Positions 12,601 through 25,837 are shown, counted from the first letter of the stretch. The stretch: 64,000 bases of DNA from Glandiceps talaboti (GCF_964340395.1 NC_135561.1:19906740-19970739); one strand, 5' to 3'. Program-made: numbers and translations. The notes: a model not told the origin generated them from the sequence alone.

Positions 12601-13634
12601 TTCATCATGGTGGTGGCAGCGGTGGGATTAATTTCTTTAAACCATTGATTCTGGGATTAGTGTCCTTTTCCATGTCTGACAGTTTTGAAATCACATTTTT
12701 GAAATATTTTAACAGGGGGACGGTCATGTTTTAAAGAAAGGAAATCGAGGGAGGGTCACTTTTTAGCACGACGAAGTCGAGGAGGGTCATATCTTATGCA
12801 ACAGCCCGGGCCTGATTTCTCCCCCTTCCGTTGTAATTAAATTACAAAATGTCGAGTTGAAAGCGTGTTTTCAGAGCCTAAGACACCTTGAGGAAATTTA
12901 TTAACATTATAAATTTTACAAAAAGGCTCTGGAATATAATACGTTTAGTTGTGACACTGACAGATATATTGACTTTGTTTGCAGGTGTCTTAACCGGAAG
13001 ATGTGTTCCATATCCTGGTGAAAACCTGATGACATGTCAAATTCGTGCATGGTGTCCAACTGAAAGAGATGTAAAACCTGGTCCAAGGTAGCTGTTAGAC
13101 ACACGTTGATTTATAAGTAGAGAAACTTTGATATTTGGTTTACTCGGTGACTCGACTTTACTTCAGATGTAGTTTAGTTAATAATTAATGCAACAAATCG
13201 TATTACCTCCCACCTTCGATAACGTAGGTGTATGTACTATTGTAAAGAGCACCGCCAACGGTCAAGATATGAATATCATAATATTCTTTATTCGTCTGTT
13301 GACAAAGACTGCAGTATGTCGTCAAAAATTTCAAGTAAAAGTTTCCATGTTTGTGTATTGAAGAAAAAGTTAATAAATCATTTTCATTAATACTCCTTAC
13401 GTCACTGTTTTTCACAAATACAAAGGAAGGATAGACCCGTGCTATATGACGCTGCCAAATTTACGGTGTTTATCAAAAATCCCGTACAATATCCAACCCT
13501 CGATCACAGACAGTAAGTATAGGTTGAATTATATGTCCAATATCGGTAGGAAATGAAAGAGATTCTCAATTTTTTGGGGTCACGTTTATAGGTTTTCGTC
13601 TCTTGTGTGGCCTGCATGCCTGATGATAAAGTTA

Positions 13635-13713
<79 letters not shown>

Positions 13714-13965
13714 GTTTAGTATACTGGTATGACCAAAGAGTGTGTCCAACATTGTACTTTATCTGTAATAATAATATTTGTTATATTTCATGTTATGACA
13801 TATTCTAGGACAAATGTTTTACAAACAGATGACGGAGACGTCTTTCTGAAGAATTGCCATTTTGACCCGTCAAATGAAACATTGCAATTTTGTCCAATCT
13901 TTGGAATTGGCGAGATGGTAGAATGGGCTGGTCAAGATTTTGAGCAAATGGCAATGAAGGTGGGT

Positions 13966-13997
<32 letters not shown>

Positions 13998-14469
13998 TGT
14001 ATGTATGTGTATGTGTATGTGTATGTGTATGTGTGTATGTGTGTATGTATGTATGTATGTATGTATGTATGTATGTATGTATGTATGATTGGTTTGTCTT
14101 TAGACGTGTATTATTGAGATGTGGGTTGATATGGCTAAGAGTAGAACGACATAAAGGTGATTCAAATATCGAGACGAATCGTAATTGTCAAAACGATTAT
14201 AAGGAGAGAAGTCATTTTTCTCAGAATTAAACATTACATTTCAGGGTGGATCTATTGCCATTAATATTGACTGGACGTGTCATCTAACCAGTAACAGTAT
14301 CTGTATACCTAAGTATAGTTTTAAACGTATTGACTCCGTCAACGGATTGGGACATAATTTCAGGTACCTGTTTTTGTGTATGTCAATAATGATGTTGATA
14401 ATCAACTCATTCAAAATGATTAATTCAGTTGACAACAGTTAGAATGAATATATTGAACACAATGCTACC

Positions 14470-14517
<48 letters not shown>

Positions 14518-15689
14518 CGTGCGTCCGTCCGTCCGAACATGAACATTTACACATTGTTTGTTTATGGGAACTAATGGTGAATAAATGCTTTTATAGTCAC
14601 GAATATTCAATAATCTCCTTCCTCTACCTTTAGTTATGAGTTTTTCTGCTCCTTTCTCTTACATGTTCATGTACTCTCTAGATTCTCCTACAAGTACAAA
14701 GATGATGGTGTTGAATACCGTACCCTGACGAAAGCATATGGTATTATGTTTGAAATAACTATTACAGGCCAAGGAAGCAGATTTAGCTTTTGGAAAATGC
14801 TTGTCAGTGTTGGTGCCTTACTTACATACCTTTCCATCGTAAGTCAGTTTTTTTTTTAAAACTGTAACCCATTCATACACTCCTCCATGTGTATATTTTT
14901 ACCATCATGCATTGCACATGTAAATTCAAAACTAGTTTGTAGGCTAAGAGCCTGTACCAAAAACTAACGACGGATGCACATTTGAATGTCTAAATAAACG
15001 ATACTTACAATTCGTGAGGAATTCACAAACATAAGAGAGCCACCAATACATACGACGGGGGGGGGGGGAGAATTGCCATGAAAAACAACAAAACCTGTAA
15101 TAAACCACTTTGCAAATTTTGCCAGAAAGGCGCGTTCAGGTTCCATCATATGTATATAAGTGTTTGCTATCCTTCTGTATGTGTGGAAAATATATGAGTA
15201 GGGCCCACCTTTCAATTTATGTATTTTCACGTGACAACCCCTCCCCCTCCCCCTCCCCAAGGTCGTAAATAATTCTGGAATATGGAAAGATATAATCTGC
15301 AAGTGACAAAGCTTTACTTTTATATCAGTCACTGGTGGTGGAAAGTTATTAATGTGAAAACTCTCGATGAAGAACGAATCAGGAATTTAGTGAATGCTCT
15401 TTAATTATGCTTGTATCACATCTTTTTTCATTAATCTTTAGTCGTTTTTCCCCCCAATTAGGCTGCATGTCTTGAGAAGGGACTCTTTGGATTAACCCTC
15501 ACCTTACCATGCAGCGATAAAAATCAGAAAGAATATGTAAGTGATCGCACAACTGAAGTTGTCACGGAGAGGGTGAACTGGACTTGTACGAGAGAGAACT
15601 GGGGTAAATTTTGTCCATGCTCGGAACAAGACTCTGCTGAGGAAGTATATGGTGTGGAAAACCGTGATGCGACAACCTCCACCAGCTAA
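6631..15689 (+). CDS. P2X purinoceptor (ATP-gated cation channel), 10 exons, 440 aa
   Basis: P2X subunits form trimeric plasma-membrane cation channels opened by extracellular ATP. The exons are 6631-6776, 8690-8873, 9721-9792, 10355-10430, 12985-13087, 13426-13512, 13809-13959, 14245-14363, 14682-14838 and 15462-15689. All phases agree and the sum is 441 codons. TM1 is about residues 31-54, and the Gly-Val-Ala-x-Thr-Asn motif is at 74-79. The ectodomain has exactly ten cysteines, as the family requires. Thr207 and the NFR motif (311-313) plus Lys330 match ATP-contact residues. Of the usual Lys-x-Lys pair only the first remains (Lys71; the second is Asn73). Oddities: exon 3 appears to use a GC donor (GAG|GCAAGT). 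The first half of TM2 is normal, but its second half, encoded by exon 10, has Cys-Leu-Glu-Lys-Gly instead of the family's hydrophobic stretch with Asp. The length exceeds P2X4 (about 390 aa) because of the tail. Confidence 0.93.
7718..7878. mobile_element. 161-bp MITE with 19-bp perfect terminal inverted repeats
   Basis: The first 19 bases (7718-7736) are the exact reverse complement of the last 19 (7860-7878). Further weaker inverted similarity lies inside (ctagtagacg versus cgtctaccag). It lies in P2X intron 1 directly before the ATGTT array. There is no coding potential. Confidence 0.72.
7879..7982. repeat. (ATGTT)n pentanucleotide array
   Basis: About 20 units of ATGTT with ATGCT variants towards the right end, abutting the right end of the 161-bp MITE. 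Confidence 0.93.
8050..8320. repeat. GTT/GGT/GAT triplet-rich low-complexity tract
   Basis: Purine/pyrimidine-skewed trinucleotide repeats give spurious Gly/Val-rich frames on the plus strand and Thr/Asn-rich frames on the minus strand. It lies in P2X intron 1. Confidence 0.88.
9335..9600. repeat. Dispersed repeat, copy 1 (family shared with 33795-34040)
   Basis: A block starting near 'cccttaggtcatga' and running through 'attggagaat', 'aatcgggaaagtaatgg' and 'cgagcacagcagaa' recurs in the same order and orientation at 33795-34040, with about 80% identity by eye. It lies in P2X intron 2. No coding potential or terminal repeats were recognised. Confidence 0.7.
10850..11780 (+). mobile_element. 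Internally deleted LINE (CR1/L2-like) reverse transcriptase relic
   Basis: The plus-strand reading gives NYRPVSNLSFLSK, then YHEGYSTETALLR, both hallmarks of CR1/L2-type reverse transcriptases. It then jumps to the C-terminal block at 11110-11388 (SASYALWKIGKIRN, LEYCNSLQFGLP, RLQ-like and QNSASRL). After a frameshift the expected HWLPVEQR-type tail continues to about 11690. The catalytic palm is missing. The 3' end near 11775 has the typical 'ctatataagaaaat' ending. The element lies within P2X intron 4. Confidence 0.87.
12001..12061. repeat. Perfect 26-bp inverted repeat (hairpin) with 9-bp loop
   Basis: Positions 12001-12026 are the exact reverse complement of 12036-12061; the spacer is 12027-12035. 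A secondary ttctga/tcagaa symmetry continues into the loop. It lies in P2X intron 4 and belongs to no gene recognised here. It could be a tiny MITE remnant or a recent palindromic insertion. Confidence 0.95.
12110..12835. repeat. G-rich dispersed repeat with an embedded interstitial TTAGGG tract
   Basis: Blocks such as 'agggaggggtcac' and 'gagggtcat' alternate with T-rich stretches. A similar style occurs at about 23740-24620 and 55080-55620. At 12308-12340 there are about five perfect GGGTTA units. The whole block lies in P2X intron 4. No transposase was seen. Confidence 0.55.
13634..13712. repeat. (TCAA)n array in P2X intron 6
   Basis: About 19 near-perfect units directly upstream of P2X exon 7. 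It creates a false Ser-Ile-Asn-Gln repeat frame. Confidence 0.97.
13966..14087. repeat. (TATG)n array starting 7 bases after the P2X exon 7 donor
   Basis: The array follows the exon 7 splice donor (GTGGGT at 13960) almost immediately, so length changes here act next to a splice site. A second array, (TGTC)n at 14469-14535, lies in the next intron. Confidence 0.96.
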
Positions 15690-17609
15690 ATAGTATTAGT
15701 GTCTTCTGTTCTAGGAATTACATTTTTCAGATAGATTTTATACTCTTTCTTGTACGTACTGGGTGCATTTAAGAATAAAAACATTTTGCCAACTGCAGAC
15801 ACTTTTAGAATGTTTCACATGAAAAAAAATGGCAGACACTCATATGGGAAAGTAGTCGCATTCCGTTCAGTTTCAGCATTTATTAAGATAAATAACGATC
15901 TAGTAGGTGACCCTGTTTCCTTACTAGAAAGCCGTCACGCTAACTCCGGTGGAAAACCTTTGGCAGTTTGAAACAATTGATAAAAACATCATGAAAATTA
16001 GTACGTCCATAGTCCCTCTCTATTGTCTATCGTACGTCCTAATTTTTTATTGATGTGTAATGTTTATGTACATGTCAAAGGTTATTCAGTGGGCAATACT
16101 AGTATAACATGTATAGTAATTGTTGTTAGAATTTAACATGTGAAACATTGCGTGTAATAATAAGAAATATTTCAAAGTTAGCCTTACATTAAGTCAGTTT
16201 TATATGAATGTTCAAAATTACGCTTTAATATATATTGATACATATACGTAGTCTCGGTTACCCAGACTCTTGCCGTTGAGGGCTCTACTCCCAACAGGGT
16301 GGAGCCGTCAATGGTCAATGAAATTTTGCACAAAAAAAAACAGGTTAGGTGATGGGTACATTCTATGAATTGTAATTGTGGATTTCCATGATTGGGAGCG
16401 CATCTACCAGTTATACTCACTTCTTTTGTATGCAATGTAACAAATAGGCTTTGATTTATACTTGTCTACTACACACTCTACGACACATCTAAATGTGCAT
16501 GCTCCATGTGAGCAGTGATTAAAATTGGTAATTAATGGTTGTCAAGAGAGATATCGTTTGGGTGGTTTGGAGTATTTATCATAGACGTTTTCAACAGAAT
16601 GTGAACATATTCGAGTACTTACATTATTGAATTAGTGGAATATGTCATCTGTGACATTAGCATTTGTAAAAGAGAAGGTGAAATTTGCTTTGAAAACTAA
16701 TACATATTGCAAATAAAAACATGTGACGGATCCGATCATGTGAATGTGAATCCAAAAAAACTTCAGTCCTTACCTGGCCTGGCCTATACCTGTGATTTGT
16801 ACCGACCGGTATACCTGTATGTGAGGTTTAGAAACATTACATTGTGATACTTATCGCAAAAGTATAAAGTTCAATTCCTGATGTCTTCAAATTCATGTCA
16901 GGTTTACCAGTACGCTGCAGTAATACAGTTCAACCTTTACTTAAACGTAGCTAGCCCTCAGACTTATTAGAATAAGCATATCATTATTGCTTACACATGT
17001 ATTCCAGGCGTGGGACTGGCTAAGTTATTCACTGGCAATAGATAACTTAGACGTCTTTGCTAGCCACCCTTACAATATCCCATAACTTGGCAAGCCAAAC
17101 GCCAATCACCCACCTACCAACATTTTCTGAGCGCTTGCAAATGCTGGGTCAGGTAAGAGCTATAACTGAGCCTGTGGACTATAGTTTACGTATTTAGCTC
17201 TGAACTGGTTCTATCACATCAGGTGTAAATTAGTCCACTGGGACTCTGTGACATCTAACTTCAACACAGTCTGACAGTCTGACCGTGTTGTGTAGTTCCC
17301 TGTGCTATTTCGATTCTGACTCAACTCAAAGAATGATAGATAGAACAACAAAGTTATATTGCACAATTTATGTTATCTATATCATTACATTGGCCGAACA
17401 TGTTTTGAAAATTTATCCTGTTTTCTAAGTAGCTCCCGTGGATGATTTTATCAAGGCAATAATATTGCTTTGTCTTTCTCAAGGTTTTGTATTGGGGATG
17501 AAAAGTCTGTGTGTGTGTGTGTGTGTGTGTGCGTGCGTGCGCGCGCGCGTGCGCGGAGTGTTATATGTGTGTCCATGCATGCATGCAGTCAGTCAGTCAG
17601 TCAGTCAGA

Positions 17610-17693
<84 letters not shown>

Positions 17694-18633
17694 GCATAAC
17701 ATAACCTCTCCTGGAAGGTTATAACAGTAAAAATAGTCAAACAATATCGTTCAGTGCCAAAATTGGTCAAAGTATTGAGCTGAATCAATATCTACCAATG
17801 TTATTTAAATCGTGATCTATTTAAAGTAGAGTGCAGTGGTGTGCGTGTAAATATTTCCCAGTTGGCACAGACAAATTCCAAACAGTCACCTCTCAAAACT
17901 AGGTCTGAAATAAACATGTCTTAGTATTATACAAATGATATGCAAATAAGAAGAACTTCAACGGAAAGAGGATTTCAGCTATGGAGTTCAGCTCATGTTA
18001 AACGTCCCTGACGGTTTGACAGGCCATGGATTTACCAGTATTGTAAGGTAAAGTGTATCTTTATTGTTAAATTTAATATTTGTTCAAAGTAAATGAAAAA
18101 TCGTATTTTATTTACATATATGATTGGTATTTTTGGCTTTTCTTGTCAGTTGAGAGACCCATTGACAGTGTTAACGATCAGGACACAACGTTGAGTTCAC
18201 GTCCTCATACATTGAAGTGAAAAATGTGAGACATAAAAATTGAAGCTATTTGACAATCTAGATTTCTCTGTGACGTGAGCACAATCTTCCAGGCATAGAA
18301 ATTGATATATATATATATATACATTTTTTTTAAATAATAAATTTTGTGCTGGGAATTGCTCCCAGCGATTTTCTGCGTTGTTCACTTGAAAGAAAATCCT
18401 AAATGTAAATTACGTAAACTTTGAAAGTGAGTCCACTAACATCGGCCGATATATCTATAATCCAAGTTCAACATATAATTTTAATTTCAAACTGTTAGTT
18501 TGTGCATAGACCTACACGTGTAGGGTCTATGGTTTGTGTTTGCATATAGCCGGTTAGTCGTACAATATAATGGCGATAAATAAAAAGACACTGTGTAATA
18601 AAGAGATGCTGGACGGCATATTTGTTGTACAAT
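15246..18633. repeat. Segmental duplication, copy B (right)
   Basis: This is the partner of positions 1-2735. It holds the P2X terminal exon, the compound microsatellite at 17505-17691 and the shared 3' flank. About 15806-16914 is present only here; no coding sequence was recognised in it. A 70-base AT-rich piece near 18310-18380 is also specific to this copy. To the right, the sequence is unrelated to what follows copy A. Confidence 0.92.
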
Positions 18634-18851
18634 CGTGCCCATTCTTAGTGAATATTTTCACAATCTAGGACTGTATCAAAACTTACTGTCTGACCTTTCA
18701 TTGCAAAGGTCATTTATCCAAATATGGTTTAATCCTGGCTACACATGTTAGTACTTGTTAGTAGTATTCACAAGCGCATGCGCAGTAACTGAAACACGTC
18801 ACCACCAAATGTTCATTTTGGGTATGTATACGTATGCATGTATATATGTAT

Positions 18852-19032
18852 GGGTTTTCCTTTAGGTGACCTGACATCATTATGAGACATTGATGTATAT
18901 CTGCACCTACATACATTTATCTACCAATGGTTTATCATCACACCTGACATTGACTAACACCCAGCGACGGGGCTCAAACCTGCAACCTGCAGATTCAAAG
19001 CCGACCACTCTAACCATTCAACCATCATGACT
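18852..19032 (-). mobile_element. tRNA-derived SINE
   Basis: Read on the minus strand, 19032 down to about 18955 contains an A-box-like segment (TGGTTGAATGGTTAGAGTGG) and, about 30 bases further, a B-box-like GGTTTGAGCC. These are spaced like an RNA polymerase III type 2 promoter in a tRNA head. A non-tRNA body follows. The cloverleaf is too degenerate (no good acceptor stem) for a functional tRNA, so a SINE head is preferred. Confidence 0.68.
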
Positions 19033-19228
19033 CCACAATACAGGAAAATTGAGAGGGAAAAAGTAAATTTAGTTTTTGTAGATAAGACAGGGTAAGATAA
19101 CAAGGACAGATATCATACATAATATTTCAAATCCCGATGAATGATTTTTCTATTTTTCAATGCAATGATTTATTTCTTACATGGTAATTGTCTCTTCAGG
19201 TTAAATATACGGATACCTTTTATCAAAT

Positions 19229-22200
19229 ATGGCGTCAAGTAGAGCCCGCGTTGCCTTGGTAACTGGTTCAACCAGTGGGATAGGATTGGGAATCACGAAG
19301 GCGTTTGCAAAAAGTGGATTTGCTGTTATAGTGACTGGCTTTAGAGGTGATCAACTGATAAAATCGATACTTGATGAATTACACCAGTAAGTGCAAAAAT
19401 TACCTCATCAAATATTTCCCCAAATTTTAGTCTGCAAATGTTTTTAACATGCAAATGAAGACGATTTCTTCTTTTATGCCAAATAATTGACTTGTGTCTA
19501 CATTCAGATTGTACGTGTTCAAACATAAATACAGGATTGATTTCCTTGTCGATTTACGTCACAACAGGACATTTACGGTGACGTCATTGATTCTGCGGTA
19601 CCTAAAGTATAAGCCATATAACATTCACAATCTCAATTCTTCGTAAATCAAGCTTGCGTACGTTAACATGTTAAACAAACAAATATACAAACTGTAACAC
19701 GCAAAAATGACGAAAATGATAATGCAAAGAAAAGAAATGAGAACAAATTAAATTAATCAATTTCACGCAGCTATTCATTTCATTCAGAGGTAAAATGCTT
19801 GTGAAAGTGTTTTGACCAGTACCGCAGCCTTCAGGGGGGGGGGAGCAGCTGCCCGCAGGCTACGGTACTGGTCAAAACACTTTCGTGTCGTGCAGCCGCC
19901 GCGCCCCCACCCCCACCCCCGGAGATCTTTACGGAAAAAAATGGAACTTTTCGAATACATAGCGATATTAATATTACGTTATTTACGTGACGATTCCTGG
20001 CACGCGCGATTTGAATTGATGGTTCACTGAAGTCAAAAGTGACAGTCATTGTACTTACACTGACCCCTCGCTAATATGTCTCTCTATTCTACACTGCTTT
20101 AACTTTGAATAAAAATGTGTCCAGTTAAAAATTGCAACTTTTTACAGAGTAGCGAATTAATAATTCTTTGTGCGGGAAAGTGCAAAACAATCGCACACAT
20201 GCACTATGCATTTTCCGTGAGTATAACAGTAGTCTTGAAAGTCTCCTTTATTTGAAGACAACACGTCACAATAATGTCAGAGAGTGATCGACAGGTGGAT
20301 CACACTTCATAATAAGTTCCAATAAAGTCAAGACCACAGAATGCCTGCGAGGCTTTGTTGGCCTGTGATCCGGAATATTTCCCAGCGATCAACAAAATTC
20401 TGGTAATATTCCTGACAACCCCAGTTGGTAGTGTTTCTTGTGAACGCTGCCCTTTTTCGGCATTGCGCCGTCTGAAACTATGGACAAGGGCAAGTATGGT
20501 ACAAAATCGCCTCAGTGCGCTTGGGATGCGCTTGGTCTACAGAAATACAAAATGCATCCCAACTCCAGAGGAAGTGGATTCCAGAAAAACAAACTGGAGA
20601 CTCAACTGTTAAATTAGGTACGCCGTTTAACATCCACTCTTTTGAAGATCCACTTTCAACTGTGTTCGACGTTGTCTTTGGTTGAAATGTTGTTTGATAT
20701 AATTATCTCATTGCACTGACACTAGCGTTATTCCGTAATTCATTTTGAAGCTTAAGCGACAATCATATGGAAAGCATGGCCCTGAATTTGTAAACAAAAC
20801 TGTATCTTCGACATCAAAATCCAAACTTAGATTTTCATTATAATGATAATGACAACGAGAATCCACTGATGTCACCTTGGATTTCGACATAAAGTAGTAA
20901 CAGTTTTGGGAATGACAGAAAAAAAATCTGTTCAAAATGTTAGTTCTACTTCCCGTTGTACCTGCATAGACTGTAGGGCAATTAGTTCGGTTAAAGAAGA
21001 GAGTTATTTTGTGTTATTTATTTGAGAAACGCCATCCAATTCTGTTTATTTAAAGGGTCTTTTATATTTACTTTGAATGTGACATCTTTTCGGCCACTAC
21101 TTTAAAAAGATACGACATCACATATGTAATTGCGTAAGCTAAAATGGATATAATGTAAATTGCATGCATATTTATGTAAATTAGCCATCTTTCCAAATTA
21201 CATGATTGCTCTGCGCCCCCCCCCCCTCCCTTCCCGGTAATTTGGTCAGGCTACGGCCCTGTTAACATTACTACTTCCACTGATTGTGACAAATCCCCGT
21301 AATGAACGAATTTATTTAGTGGGTAGTAGTATTCAGATGATCACGATTACCTTATTCAAATTACAGGATTTCCAAAGCCGCTGTACATTACGTCCCAGCT
21401 GATCTAAGCAAGGCGGAGGAAATAGAAGAATTGTACAGAAAAGTCAAAGACATTCACCCAGATGGTATAGATATATTAGTGAACAATGCAGGTCTGTGTA
21501 TACTATAAATATATTGAATACAACAGCGGAAATATTAGTGTGATATATTAGTGAACAATGTACACTATAAATACTATATACTGAATACAGCAACGGAAAT
21601 ATTAGTGTGATATATTAGTGAACAATGCAGGTCTGTGTATACTATAAATATACTGAATACAGCAACGGAAATATTAGTGTGATATATTAGTGAACAATGT
21701 ACACTATAAATACTATATACTGAATACAGCATCGGAAATATTAGTGTGATATATTAGTGAACAATGCAGGTCTGTGTATACTATAAATATACTGAATACA
21801 GCAACGGAAATATTAGTGTGATATATTAGTGAACAATGTACACTATAAATACTATATACTGAATACAGCATCGGAAATATTAGTGTGATATATTAGTGAA
21901 CAATGCAGGTCTGTGTATACTATAAATATACTGAATACAGCAACGGAAATATTAGTGTGATATATTAGTGAACAATGTACACTATAAATACTATATACTG
22001 AATACAGCAACGGAAATATTAGTGTGATATATTAGTGAACAATGTACACTATAAATACTAGTATATTGAATACAGCATCGGAAATATTAGTGTGATATAT
22101 TAGTGAACAATGTACACTATAAATACTAGTATATTGAATACAGCATCGGAAATATTAGTGTGATATATTAGTGAACAATGTACACTATAAATACTAGTAT

Positions 22201-23382
22201 ATTGAATACAGCATCGGAAATATTAGTGTGATATATTAGTGAACAATGTACACTATAAATACTAGTATATTGAATACAGCATCGGAAATATTAGTGTGAT
22301 ATATTAGTGAACAATGTACACTATAAATACTAGTATATTGAATACAGCATCGGAAATATTAGTGTGATATATTAGTGAACAATGTACACTATAAATACTA
22401 GTATATTGAATACAGCATCGGAAACTGAGCTTTCTGCCAACTATAGATAGTCACAAACTGAAACTTTTGTAGCGAAATGTTGTTGAATGGCCGTTGGTGT
22501 TATTATACTCACAGCAGGATGTCATTTCTGATGACTTCCATAAGCTTGTAGTGTACTTTATTTCTTACGACTTGAAGTGTTTACACTATCTTGATTACAA
22601 TGTGATTTTATCCACACATCAAAGGTACCTCTAACATCCGCTTGTGTCGTCTACCATATAGTTCTGTGTTGATATTTATACTTGTAACGTACATCTTACC
22701 TTATCATCACATACCCCACTCTGTATCAAAGTTACACCTAAAAATAACTTTATTTTGTTAATGTTGTATATAAGGAACTCAACACAGAGCTCCTATAGAA
22801 GAATTCCCTTTGGATATATGGAATCAAATGATGTCCACTATGTTAACTGCACCGTTTCACCTGATTAAACTCTTTCTACCAGATATGAAGAAACGAGGTA
22901 AGATTTCACTTATTAAATACAAGGGAAATAATGAATAATGACTAACCAAGGTTATGAGATACCATTGGTATAACATACACTTTAATTAAATTATTACAGT
23001 ACATAGTTAATGGAGAATTATAAATTTATTCTGTAAAACAACGTAAAGCCATATAGATGACACATATGTCATTGCAAGTAACTGAAACGTCCTGTTCAAT
23101 AATTTGCATGTACCAAATTTCTATGTACAAGAGATCTAGAGATTTCATTACATCCACTCTAAATCTTTGTCGCACTCACAACAAATGGCATAATCCCACA
23201 AAATCAATATTAATTTTACATCATAATGGTCTGAGTTTGATTCTGAGGATCAAGACAAATTCCAGCCGCAGACGAGAATTGGTATTCCGTGGAACCACAG
23301 GACGTACGTCTATTCATCACCTTCGTGAGGTCAAACTGACCATCGAGAGGTCAGATTGTGCTGTGGTTTCTGAGTTGAAATT

Positions 23383-23429
<47 letters not shown>

Positions 23430-25777
23430 TTCATTCATTCATTTGCGATGTCTACAGGGTTACCCCCATTTACAGACACTCACAAAATAAAATGCAAAAT
23501 TTAGTCTGACAATGTAAGCAAAACGTTTCTGATATGATGATATTGTTGGGTCATTTAAACTGCAGTGGGCACATTCTGGGTTTTGCACGCTCGGACCTCG
23601 AGCTCCATGAATCTGTTTACGCTACACACACAAATCGATCATCGATATTTAATTTTTAGGATGAAAATAAGCACAAATTACTGTATATATGAATACCAGA
23701 CTCGTACCATCAATGGACGTATAGTAAGGGGAGAACCATTGATTTCTGGGGGGGGGGTGGGGTTGGAGGAAGTGGGTATGGCAGCAAATTTGTTTTCTCA
23801 TCACTGTGTCAGTAATTTTATTTTTCTATTGTCAGTCCTGCATCAAATTATATTTTCCATATGCAGAAGCAATGCAATTTTTTTCTCGGTTACCAATTTT
23901 GTAAAAGTGCGGTTCATAACTATACCTACATGTCACTGATTCACAACTAACTTGTTCTGTGTAAGTAGCAATAAGTAGCAGTTTACAATCCATGCTTCTG
24001 CTATTTAAATTGTATGTACAAGAGATAGCTGGTTAAAAAAATCCATGAGGAGGTGACTGATCTGGGAGTGTTGTACTTCTGAGCCCTCTGAGTTGCTTAT
24101 TTATGTATTATTTCGTATGTGCAATTTGAAGGATTATAAAATCAGACAACTGTTTGTTACATGTATTAATTTCTTAAGAACTTTGGTTAATTTTCCCATG
24201 TGTGAGGAGTCATGAAGTCAATTTATTTTTCAGGTACCCATGACCTACATTATTTTTTTAAATTACCCTCCCCAACACTATGCATATTTTTTTCTAGTAA
24301 CCCCTCCCCCATCTCCCCCCCCAACAAGTTTTAGTGATAGCAGACATATATCATAAATGTTGTAAAAAAAAACATAGGGCTTGCTCACAAATATTGAAAA
24401 TAGGCGGCGCGCCTCCCCAGAGAATATAAGAGAATCGGATTCCCAAATTTTGCTGATTTCAGCACATCGCAATTTTTTTTTTTACCTCTGTAAGTTGGAA
24501 CGATTTTTTTTCTGAAGCCCTGACGGGATCAAATTATGTTTCTCCTTCACCTGCCGACAATTTTTTTCCCCAATATCCTCCAAACCCCAGAAATCAAATG
24601 ATTCTCCCCTAATATGTACGTAATCGATCAGTAGTGGAAATACGACATTGTTAGAATGACTGGAAGAAGCCCTTTTAAACAGATAGACGTTCGGTAGAAA
24701 GGGAGAGGGTGATTCGGTGTTTGATCTGCCCTGTTTGACGTCACACACGTGACATTTTGCATGTATTCATGTGATAAACACATTGATTTGAATGAAATTT
24801 GATTGTTGTGCTGCTTGTCTCTATCATTCATATCAGTACATATGGTATTTCATGTATTTCTCAATTAGGTTGGGGGAGGATTGTCAACAACTCTTCCGCC
24901 TTTGGTAAGGTGGCAGGTGTTAACAGGACTGCTTACATCTCTGCCAAACATGGCTTAATTGGACTGACTAAAGTAAGTATTGTCATAATGATGTTTCACA
25001 TGTAGACTGAAAGACCAGCCGTAGTGGTTTTTCTTCCCATCCCTTCCTCAAAAGGACGCCCCCAGCAACGTATTTTACAGGCTACTTCATATGGTACAAG
25101 TTACAATGATAGTGATTGTTATCGTTAGTATAAGTTTTTTTTTCTATCGTCGGAAGTGTAGTAATAGTAGTTGTTGCCATAGCTGCCGTGTAACTTAAAA
25201 GTGTAATACTTACGTAAGACCATATACTATTATAACATTAATATTGTCCACACATGCTTCAATCGCATGCACTCACATTTTGTTCTTGCGTTGTTGGCAC
25301 CTTAACTTAGCGGTTTCCGCGACATTTTATAGTCCGTATAATATAATATAATATAATATAATATAATATAATATGATATGATATAATATAATATGATATA
25401 ATGTAATGTAATATGATATAATATAATATAAAATAGTATAATGCAATATAATATAAAATATAATATAAGATAATGCAATATACAATACAATACAATACAA
25501 TACAATACAATATAATATAATATAATATAATATAATTAAATTAACAATTAAAGTCATCGAATTAATCGCTTAATGTGTATTGTTGCCGAAAGCTTGCAGA
25601 TGTCACGCCCCCGGGTGCCTGTATTTGGCTCGTCTCAGTACCTTACTGGAGAAAGTCGGATTTTTCCCTGTAGTTCAGGTCTAGATATCCCGTGTTTTAG
25701 TCGAAGCACACTTTTCATATGCCAGTCAGTTGCTGAGGGGTGGAGTCTTGGTCACATGGTCAGGTAGCTATAGCAAC

Positions 25778-25837
<60 letters not shown>

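Noticed and set aside
14839-15461. Search for an extra P2X exon completing TM2
   Set aside because: No hydrophobic, splice-bounded frame was found here; exon 9 to exon 10 already agree in phase.
18955-19032. Possible tRNA gene on the minus strand
   Set aside because: The A and B boxes are recognisable but the acceptor stem does not pair and a body follows; a SINE is the better call.
19812-20049. Open frames on both strands around the G tract
   Set aside because: They fall on the inverted repeat of a hAT-like end and show no protein family.
25302-25557. Tyr/Ile-rich minus-strand frames
   Set aside because: Translation of the ATAAT microsatellite.
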